A stretch of 24,860 nt of DNA, from assembly GCA_026398575.1 (NCBI GenBank), contig JAPLSP010000682.1:1-24860 (forward strand), given 5' to 3'. Shown piece by piece: positions 7,200-13,651 of the stretch. The DNA is from Candidatus Sumerlaeota bacterium. Lineage in GTDB: Bacteria; Sumerlaeota; Sumerlaeia; JADFCT01. Every line of letters starts with the position of its first letter. Position 1 is the stretch's first letter. Under the pieces are notes generated by a model that saw nothing but the letters and a program-made list of their open reading frames with translations, did not search any database and had not been told where the DNA came from. A program made the position numbers and the translations under genes.

Positions 7200-7558
7200 G
7201 AGCGGCCTCCTTTGAGCGCGAAGGTGTTCTTCGCGGTTCGCAGGAAGCGCTCATTGCGGACGACCTTTTTCGCGAGAGATGAAACCACCGACTCGCGCTC
7301 AAGGCGCGCGCCATGCTCGCGTTCAATCCGGCGCAGAATTTCCGAGATGTGTAAAGGAGTTCCGGATTTTGCAAGTATGTCTTCAACTAGGTCCAGTTGC
7401 GACATACCTACTCTTTTGCGGGGCTTGCATTCGGATGACCGCGAGCGCAGACGCTTGAGCGCCTTGGCTTGGGCTTCATGCGCGATGACAAGCGCATCCA
7501 ATACTGCATTAGTGATTGTGCTTTCATCTCGCTTGGCGTTGTTGCTGTTATTGCTCAT
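7196..7558 (-). CDS. Small winged-helix (HARE-HTH-like) protein
   Basis: A 120-residue cytoplasmic protein. Residues 1-50 are polar and basic and include a helix of the type AHEAQAKALKRLR. Residues 52-117 fit a winged helix of the HARE-HTH kind: SQLDLVEDILAKSG, then PLHISEILRRIE as the recognition-helix region, then SVVSSLAKKVVRNERFLRTAKNTFAL with the closing strand. Such domains usually bind DNA and occur in bacterial restriction and defence proteins and in eukaryotic chromatin factors. Here the domain stands alone, so a small regulator or a mobile-element accessory protein are both possible. AAAGGAGG eight bases ahead of the ATG is a strong ribosome site. Base composition is less GC-rich than in the lpx genes. 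Confidence 0.62.
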   Translation of the reverse strand: MSNNSNNAKRDESTITNAVLDALVIAHEAQAKALKRLRSRSSECKPRKRVGMSQLDLVEDILAKSGTPLHISEILRRIEREHGARLERESVVSSLAKKVVRNERFLRTAKNTFALKGGRS

Positions 7559-7636
7559 GACAGAGTCCTCCTTTCGTGTGAAGGCAGGAAGACTATCTGG
7601 AACCGATGTGGGTATGTCAATAGCAATCTAACGCAC

Positions 7637-7756
7637 TCAAATGTCCAAACTCCAGCCTTGGCCATCGGCCAAGTATGTCAGCTCAACCATTTCCTGTTGC
7701 GCGAATGCTTTGCGGGATGCTTTAGGTTTTTGGAGTGTGGTTTTTGCAGATTTCAT
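7637..7756 (-). CDS. Possible 39-aa small protein
   Basis: ATG 7754-7756 is preceded by AAAAGGAG at suitable spacing. The frame reads MKSAKTTLQKPKASRKAF, then QQEMVELTYLADGQG, and ends WSLDI at TGA. The N-terminal half is Lys-rich and unstructured. The last five residues are encoded by the dispersed CTGGAGTTTGGACAT word, so a repeat may have supplied the stop. It lies 78 bp upstream of the winged-helix gene on the same strand. No homologue is recognised. Confidence 0.4.
   Translation of the reverse strand: MKSAKTTLQKPKASRKAFAQQEMVELTYLADGQGWSLDI
7641..7655. repeat. Dispersed ATGTCCAAACTCCAG word, copy 3
   Basis: Exact 15-bp match to 5721-5735. It forms the 3' end of the possible 39-aa ORF on the minus strand. 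7757-7871, before the protease gene, shows nothing else. Confidence 0.65.
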
Positions 7757-7871
7757 GGGAGATTTCTCCTTTTCGCGGTATCGCGCAAGCAAGCATTCGT
7801 GTCAGTGATTGAAGGCTAACAACATCAGGGAAGCTGGTCAATGCGATACTTGGCTTTCGTCCTGGCGAGCC

Positions 7872-9077
7872 TCATTTCCCTTCGGAAATCATGTATTCGA
7901 TGTTGAAGGTTTTTCCGTTGCGCAGGACCGTCATGTTGGATTTATCGCCGACGTAGTGGGCGGCGTAGAGCATCCAGAAGCTTTCCGCCGATTCGCACGC
8001 CTGGCCGTCCACTGCCAGAATCAGATCGCCCGCATGAAGTCCGGCGCGCGCGGATGGCCCATTTTTCTCAATGCCGCGCACGTAGGCGCCATGCCCGGAT
8101 TTCAGCCCCAGCTGACGGACCAGATCGCGCGACAAATCCACGACCTCGAAATCCGCATACAGATTGCGGATATGTCCGAATTTCTGAATCTCGCGCACGA
8201 CGCGCATCGCGCGGTTGATCGGGATGGCGAAGCCGATGCCGTTCGAGCCGCCGCCGCTGGCCGAAAAGATGAAGGTGTTGATCCCCACGACGCGCCCCAT
8301 CGCATCCACCAGCGCGCCGCCGCTGTTGCCCGGGTTGATCGCCGCATCGGTCTGGATCATATTCGGATACACCCGCGTGCGCCCCTGCTCGGGCGAGAAG
8401 GAACGCTTGAGCGCGCTGATCACGCCGTGCGTGACGGTTGGATGCGGATCGCCGATCAGATTGCCGAACGGATTGCCGACGGCCAGAACCCAGTCGCACG
8501 TCAGGAGTTTGTCCGAATCTCCGATCTCCGCCACCTGACAATCAGACAGGGCAATCTTCAAAACCGCCACGTCCAGCACCTTGTCGGCGTCGAGGAGTTT
8601 GGCATTCAGCTCGCGCCCGTCGTTGAGCGTGACGAAAAGGTCCTCGGCCTCTTCCACAACGTGCTGGTTCGTCAATACCAGACCATCTTTGCCGATGATG
8701 ATGCCGGAACCGAGATAAGGGATTTTTGCTTTCCGTTCGATGCTGTACGGCATATAAAACGGTGAAAAGAAATCGCGCATCCAGGCGCGTTCGCGCACCA
8801 GGCGCACGGCGCCCACGCTGACGATGGACGGACTGATTTTTTGAGCGGCGGGCGCCAGGCTCTGCAAGACGCCGCCTGCGGGAGACGCCGCCAGGGTGGT
8901 TTGCGCCTGAACGCCGGGAGCGGCCAGCGCCAACGCCCGATCGGCCAAATCCGCCGGGCTCGCGCCACGGGGGGCATATTGGGGAATGCAAAATTGAGCA
9001 AATACAATCCCCATCAGAATTACGTTACAGGCGATCAGCGCCCTGGTTTTTGTGAAATGGCGGGAAATAGCGAGCAT
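7872..9077 (-). CDS. HtrA/DegP-family serine protease, membrane-anchored, one PDZ domain
   Basis: Envelope quality-control protease that cuts misfolded periplasmic proteins. The N-terminal hydrophobic segment (about residues 12-32) is a signal anchor or signal peptide. The trypsin-like domain (about 75-300) has the full triad: His139 in TNQHVV, Asp169 in LDVAVLKI and Ser252 in NPGNSGG. IGFAIPI at 281-287 is typical. A single PDZ domain covers about 305-395, with GPSARAGLHAGDLILAVDG. One PDZ and a retained N-terminal anchor resemble DegS more than two-PDZ DegP, so the subfamily is left open. AGAGGAGG before ATG 9077 supports the start. It is divergent from the DUF4175-like gene across a 490-bp region holding a palindrome and an inverted repeat. 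Confidence 0.93.
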   Translation of the reverse strand: MLAISRHFTKTRALIACNVILMGIVFAQFCIPQYAPRGASPADLADRALALAAPGVQAQTTLAASPAGGVLQSLAPAAQKISPSIVSVGAVRLVRERAWMRDFFSPFYMPYSIERKAKIPYLGSGIIIGKDGLVLTNQHVVEEAEDLFVTLNDGRELNAKLLDADKVLDVAVLKIALSDCQVAEIGDSDKLLTCDWVLAVGNPFGNLIGDPHPTVTHGVISALKRSFSPEQGRTRVYPNMIQTDAAINPGNSGGALVDAMGRVVGINTFIFSASGGGSNGIGFAIPINRAMRVVREIQKFGHIRNLYADFEVVDLSRDLVRQLGLKSGHGAYVRGIEKNGPSARAGLHAGDLILAVDGQACESAESFWMLYAAHYVGDKSNMTVLRNGKTFNIEYMISEGK

Positions 9078-9291
9078 TGGATTTTTCCTCCTCTTGATCT
9101 GACGGCGATATTTCGGGGCAATCCCGCGAGGGGAGTCAAGTCATTTGGAAGGCAATATTTGTGCCAGAAATTTTTGCGATTTCGTTTGCCCCCAAGCCCG
9201 CCCGCGCCCATAATCTCCTTGCTTGGCAAGAGAAGCTTTTCAAGCAATGGGGATTTTTGTATTATCTAAAGCTATCCCATTACCAAAAAAT

Positions 9292-9313
9292 GAACGACAA
9301 CATGTTGTCGTTC
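9292..9313. repeat. 22-bp perfect palindrome, copy B
   Basis: GAACGACAAC-AT-GTTGTCGTTC is perfectly self-complementary. It matches 5825-5846 except at one central base. It lies upstream of the htrA-like gene in the divergent intergenic region. Confidence 0.8.
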
Positions 9314-9340
9314 GCGCAAGCTATGGAAAAATCCGTGTTA

Positions 9341-9421
9341 ATCCGCCCGATCCGCCCCATCCGTGTTCTATCTCAATCTGATTTTTTATGATAGAACACG
9401 GATCGGGCGGATCGGGCGGAT
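9341..9421. repeat. Inverted repeat with 32-bp arms of ATCCG units
   Basis: 9341-9372 and 9390-9421 are complementary over 32 bp with one mismatch around a 17-nt AT-rich loop. ATCCG recurs at about 9-bp intervals within the left arm, with an extra unit at 9331. It is the counterpart of the element at 5755-5819, and each sits close to a copy of the 22-bp palindrome. The rest of 9078-9567 shows no gene; promoters for both flanking genes must lie here but I could not place them firmly. Confidence 0.85.
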
Positions 9422-9567
9422 CATGACGGGTTTTTAGCAACAGGCACGGGCGCCATGAACAAACCATCTAATTATCTGGCGCGGCAATGCGCAAATTTTT
9501 TCTAACGGAGTTTGAAAAAATCCTAGTTCTATTAGAAAAGCATTACTATCCAGCGAGGTGAGCCAGC

Positions 9568-12500
9568 ATGGCACTCACAGCCACGATTGGGCAGCAGATT
9601 ATCCCGCGCGAATACCGCTGGCTGCGCCGGCGCCTGGGTCAAGTGCGTCGCAGCGCCAAAGTGGTGATTTTTGTGGACGCCTTTGTTTATTCGGCTCTGA
9701 TGCTTCTGGCCATAACGCCCATTGCCCTGATTGTGGATAACTTGTTCCATCTTCCGAATGCGGTCCGAATGGTCTTGCTGGGAGCGCTGGGGATCGGGGC
9801 TTTGACTCTGTTTATCTGGCGCGCGCGTATGGCTCTGAAAACGTGGACGGACGAACGCGTGGCGCGGCGCATCGAGGAGTGCTATCCGGAGCTGGAGAAT
9901 CGCCTGATCAATGCGCTGCAATTGGGCCGCTATGAGCCGAATGAGCGGACCACGGGCATCATCACGCGGATCATCGAAGACGCCGCGCAATTTTCATCGC
10001 GCATGAGCTTCGGAGACGCCATCCGCCTCAAACGCCTGTTGCGCGCGCTGCTGGTCATGGCCGGCCTGATCGGCGTCACGGCGCTCTACCCCATTCTCTT
10101 CTATGACTATTTCAGCAACGCCGCCCGCCGCATCCTCTTCCCCAATCAGGATATTCCGCCCGTATCGCTGACATTCCTGAATGTCTATCCGGACCGGGAC
10201 CTGCGGCTGGGGAAAGGCGATGCGCTGGATATCAAGGCCGATCTGGCCTCCGGTTACCGTTCGCCCAAGGAAGCCTTGATCGAATTGGCCGGCAATGATC
10301 GCCCTCAATCAACGCCGATGCGGTTTGACGGCGAGCGATTTATGCACCGAATCGCCGACGTGCAGCAAAATTTCTCGTTCCGCGTCAAAGCCGATGACTT
10401 CATTTCCACCCGGCGCCGCGTAACGGTTGTGGACAAACCCCGCGTAGAATTGACTCAGCTGATCTATGAATACCCCGCTTATACGGGGCAGGATATCGTC
10501 AAGGTTGAAAATTCCGACGGCGTCATCCAGGGGCTGGTCGGGACGACCGTCACGGTGACGGCGATCACGAATAAGCCCCTCAAAAACATGAGTTTGGACT
10601 TGTCTGGAGGCACGACGCCCACGCTCAGGCACGAGGCTTATACCACCGTTGTCAAGGATCCCGGTGGCGCCGAACGCAAGATCATCGGCGAACGCCTGCA
10701 AACTTCGCTGGTGCTGCGCCAAAATGACTCATATCGCATCCATCTGACGGACGAAGAGAGCTTCACCAACGAGCCGGCGCCCGCGCATGGCATCATCGTT
10801 CTGCCCGACGAAGCGCCGCGCATCGCCGTCAGCTCGCCCGCCGGAGAGGCCCAGGTGGAAGTCGGCAGCAAGATCAGCATTCTGTTCAGCTGCACGGATG
10901 ACTACGGCATTGCGCAGGTATATGGAACTCTGCGCGAGTCGAATGCGACGGGCGAGGGCAAGAACGTTTATAGCGACAAACCTTCGCGGGGAACCCGGCG
11001 CATCCAGAACGGCTTCGATCTGGACCTTAAAGGCTACAAAGCCGAGACCGACCTCGTTGTGCAGATATTCGCCCGCGATACCAATCCGGCCGGCGGCGGC
11101 AGCCTGTCGGAATCCGAACCGGTGACGATTCATGTTGTGGCGCCGGGCGGCGTGCAGCAGCCCGAGGGCAAATCCGACGCCGCCACCGTCTTTCAGCGCT
11201 TGGCCGCCCTGCTGGCCGAACAGCGCGACGCGCGGCTGCGGACGGACCGTCTGGTCAGCCGCGGCGCGGAGAACAAGCTGACGGAAGGCCGCGCCAAATC
11301 TACTCTGCCGCGCATCGAACAGCAGCAGGACCTGATCCGCGAAGAGGCCAAACGCATCGCCGAATCCATTCCGGAGAAAGACGCCGAACTGGCGACCGTC
11401 AAAACCACGCTCGACGGCCTGATCAAAGACCCCATGGCGCAAGCCATTACGATCGTCTCCGAAGCCGGCAAGTTCACCGACATCTCCAAGATAGACGAGT
11501 CGCTCAAGGAGGCCGTGAAGCTGCAGGACAAGATCATCGCCGCCCTCGAGAAATTGCTCGAAGAGAAAAAAGAAGCGCCCGGCGTCAAGGAGAACGACGA
11601 CAAGGAAAAGAAGGACCGGCTTGAAATCAAGCCCGGGGAAAAAGTGGACGAGGAAAAAGCGAAACGATACGTCGAGGGCGTGATCGAAAAGCTGGACAAG
11701 TTCGCCGAGTTCGACAAGAAGATGATAGACGCCGCGCGCGAGCTGGCCAAGAAGAAGCCAGAGGACCTGACCAAGGACGAAGTGGACAAGCTCAATGAGA
11801 TCGCCGCGGCCAAAGAAGACTGGACGCAGTTCATGCGCAACGTCTTCTCGGATTTGACGCGCATGTCGGAAGTCAAACCCGTGGACACGGCGCAGGCGGA
11901 GGAAATCGTCGAAATCTACGCCGAAATCGAGCTGCGCCCCAAGGAACTGCAGGATAAGAAAAAAGAAATATTCGTTCCCGTCGAGGACGGCGCGGCGGCC
12001 GAACTGGCCAAAGAGCTGCAGGCCAACCTCGAGAAATGGCTCGAAGACCAGAAGGACGCGATCAAGTGGAACATGGAGGAAATGGACAAGCCCTTTGAGC
12101 CGCCGCTGGCCGAACTGCCCAAGGAACTGGAGGACCTGATCGGCGATCTGCTCGAGAGCGAAGAGGATATGAACGACGACATCGAAGACGTCACATCCAG
12201 CATGGCCGATTCGATTGACAAGGGCGCCGGCTGGGGGACGGCCGACGGACCGATCAGCAACTTCAGCGCGCAGGGTAAGACCGGCAATGTGATGCCGAAC
12301 AACAACGAAATGACGGGTCGCGCGTGCGAAGGCCGGTCGGGCAATTCCAACGTCGAATTCGTCGAGAAGCAGGCCTACGGCAAAGGCGGCCGCAAGACGC
12401 CGACGCGCCTGGGCGAGGAATCGTACGAGAACGGCAAGGTCGAGGACTTCAGCACGGACCCGACGGGCGGCGCCACGGGCGGCGGCAAGGAAAGCGGCTA

Positions 12501-12918
12501 TGGCGCGCGTGGCCTGACCAGCCCGCACGCCGCGCCGATGGATGGCACGCAAAAGCGCCTGATGGACAAGCAGGCGGACCTGAAGATGAAGGCGACAAAC
12601 ATCGAGAAGATGCTGACGACGCAAAATCTTCCCGCCGGGCAAATGGGCAAAGCCATCGAAAAACTCAACGTGATGGAAGCGGCGATCGTCGAGAAGCGCT
12701 ATAACGAGCTGCCGCGCATCAATGAACAGGTGATCACGAACATTCACGACAACCAGAAGCTGGTCAACAAGCAGATCGAAGCCAACCGCGAGAAACGCGG
12801 GAAGCTGCCGCAGCGCTTCAACCAGGACATCGCCACCGGCCTGCGCGACCAATTGCCCGAAGGCTATGAAGAGATGATCAAGGATTACTACAAGGGGCTG
12901 TCGGAGGCGATGCGATGA
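9568..12918 (+). CDS. Large DUF4175-like membrane protein with coiled-coil body
   Basis: An 1116-residue protein. Two membrane helices lie at about 32-55 and 67-84, and a third at about 158-179. Between them VARRIEECYPELENRLINALQL (98-119) is the hallmark of DUF4175-type proteins. Residues 195-520 look like beta-sandwich repeats exposed outside the membrane (for example VELTQLIYEYPAYTGQD). Residues 550-870 are highly charged Glu/Lys/Asp helices, probably coiled coil. About 890-1000 is Gly-rich and likely disordered, followed by a final helical segment. Family members often neighbour MoxR-type ATPases and DUF58 proteins, but none is here. Function is unknown; a scaffold across the envelope is an inference. 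GAGGTG ahead of the ATG supports the start. Confidence 0.82.
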   Translation: MALTATIGQQIIPREYRWLRRRLGQVRRSAKVVIFVDAFVYSALMLLAITPIALIVDNLFHLPNAVRMVLLGALGIGALTLFIWRARMALKTWTDERVARRIEECYPELENRLINALQLGRYEPNERTTGIITRIIEDAAQFSSRMSFGDAIRLKRLLRALLVMAGLIGVTALYPILFYDYFSNAARRILFPNQDIPPVSLTFLNVYPDRDLRLGKGDALDIKADLASGYRSPKEALIELAGNDRPQSTPMRFDGERFMHRIADVQQNFSFRVKADDFISTRRRVTVVDKPRVELTQLIYEYPAYTGQDIVKVENSDGVIQGLVGTTVTVTAITNKPLKNMSLDLSGGTTPTLRHEAYTTVVKDPGGAERKIIGERLQTSLVLRQNDSYRIHLTDEESFTNEPAPAHGIIVLPDEAPRIAVSSPAGEAQVEVGSKISILFSCTDDYGIAQVYGTLRESNATGEGKNVYSDKPSRGTRRIQNGFDLDLKGYKAETDLVVQIFARDTNPAGGGSLSESEPVTIHVVAPGGVQQPEGKSDAATVFQRLAALLAEQRDARLRTDRLVSRGAENKLTEGRAKSTLPRIEQQQDLIREEAKRIAESIPEKDAELATVKTTLDGLIKDPMAQAITIVSEAGKFTDISKIDESLKEAVKLQDKIIAALEKLLEEKKEAPGVKENDDKEKKDRLEIKPGEKVDEEKAKRYVEGVIEKLDKFAEFDKKMIDAARELAKKKPEDLTKDEVDKLNEIAAAKEDWTQFMRNVFSDLTRMSEVKPVDTAQAEEIVEIYAEIELRPKELQDKKKEIFVPVEDGAAAELAKELQANLEKWLEDQKDAIKWNMEEMDKPFEPPLAELPKELEDLIGDLLESEEDMNDDIEDVTSSMADSIDKGAGWGTADGPISNFSAQGKTGNVMPNNNEMTGRACEGRSGNSNVEFVEKQAYGKGGRKTPTRLGEESYENGKVEDFSTDPTGGATGGGKESGYGARGLTSPHAAPMDGTQKRLMDKQADLKMKATNIEKMLTTQNLPAGQMGKAIEKLNVMEAAIVEKRYNELPRINEQVITNIHDNQKLVNKQIEANREKRGKLPQRFNQDIATGLRDQLPEGYEEMIKDYYKGLSEAMR

Positions 12919-12977
12919 AATCAAAAGAGCAGGCATTGCTCACGCGAAGGAATCGCGGTATGAGTCTGGAAACCTAG
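12915..12977 (+). CDS. Possible 20-aa coupled peptide
   Basis: Its ATG overlaps the stop of the large gene (ATGA) and it ends at TAG 12975-12977, where the downstream mntA ribosome site (AGGAAAG) begins. The sequence is short and basic and matches nothing known to me. It could be a translational-coupling leader or chance. Confidence 0.2.
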   Translation: MKSKEQALLTRRNRGMSLET

Positions 12978-12987
12978 GAAAGCATTA

Positions 12988-13296
12988 ATGCTGAGAATAG
13001 CAATAGATAAGAATCAGATTGACAAGTTTTGCCATAAGTGGCGCATTGCTGAGTTTTCGCTTTTTGGCTCAGTATTGCGCAAAGATTTTTCTCCTGAGAG
13101 CGACGTGGACGTATTGGTGAGCTTCGAACCGGAATCGCACTGGAGTCTGTTGGACCTGGTGGAGATGAAATTGGAATTAGAGACGATTTTTGGCCGCAAA
13201 GTGGACCTTTTGACGCGCCGCGCCGTTGAAGCGAGTCCCAATTGGATTCGCCGCCGCGCCATCCTGGAAAGCGCGGAACAGGTTTATGCTGCATGA
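12988..13296 (+). CDS. mntA: MntA-type nucleotidyltransferase antitoxin
   Basis: A 102-residue minimal nucleotidyltransferase. FGSVLRKDF with GS at 27-28, SDVDVLV with Asp39 and Asp41, and a third acidic residue, Asp73 in KVDLL, give the complete metal-binding set of active MNT proteins. In MntA-HepT systems this protein neutralises the HEPN toxin by attaching AMP to a tyrosine near its active site. It overlaps the next gene by 11 bp, as expected for such pairs. Codon use is visibly more AT-rich than in the flanking genes, which suggests transfer. AGGAAAG lies a few bases before the ATG. Confidence 0.88.
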   Translation: MLRIAIDKNQIDKFCHKWRIAEFSLFGSVLRKDFSPESDVDVLVSFEPESHWSLLDLVEMKLELETIFGRKVDLLTRRAVEASPNWIRRRAILESAEQVYAA

Positions 13297-13651
13297 CGAC
13301 GACGCCACGCTGCTCGATATAGCGTTAGCCGCCCGAAGAGCCATCGAAGGCATGGGAAGTTGTTCATTGCAGGATTTTTCAGCTGATTGGAAAGTCCAAT
13401 CCATTGTCTTGCATCAACTTCTGCTCCTTGGCGAGGCCGTCAAGCGCTTATCACAACCATTCCGAGATCGCTATCCCGCCTTACAATGGCGGCAATGGGC
13501 GGGTTTACGTGACGTTCTCATTCACGGATACGATATTGTTGACTTGGAGACCGTGTGGAACATCACAACTCAGGAGCTGCCCTTGTTCATCGAATTCATT
13601 GAGCCGTTATTGTCCCCACGACCCAAACTTCCTCATGGAGACGCGTCTTGA
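13286..13651 (+). CDS. hepT: HepT-type HEPN RNase toxin
   Basis: A 121-residue all-helical HEPN (DUF86) protein. The RNase motif R-x4-H-x-Y is intact: Arg75, His80 and Tyr82 in RDVLIHGYD. Tyr82 is in the position of the tyrosine that MntA modifies in characterised pairs. Family members cleave RNA and arrest growth when not neutralised. I chose ATG 13286-13288, inside the end of mntA, because the upstream extension in this frame is only the antisense-like translation of mntA. The stop overlaps the TTG start of the GH57 gene by 4 bp, so the pair is translationally linked to a metabolic gene. Confidence 0.88.
   Translation: MLHDDDATLLDIALAARRAIEGMGSCSLQDFSADWKVQSIVLHQLLLLGEAVKRLSQPFRDRYPALQWRQWAGLRDVLIHGYDIVDLETVWNITTQELPLFIEFIEPLLSPRPKLPHGDAS

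Noticed and set aside
10729..12936. 735-aa open frame antisense to the DUF4175-like gene
   Set aside because: It mirrors a GC-rich, Glu/Lys-rich coding frame and has no recognisable domain. The plus-strand protein shows family signatures.
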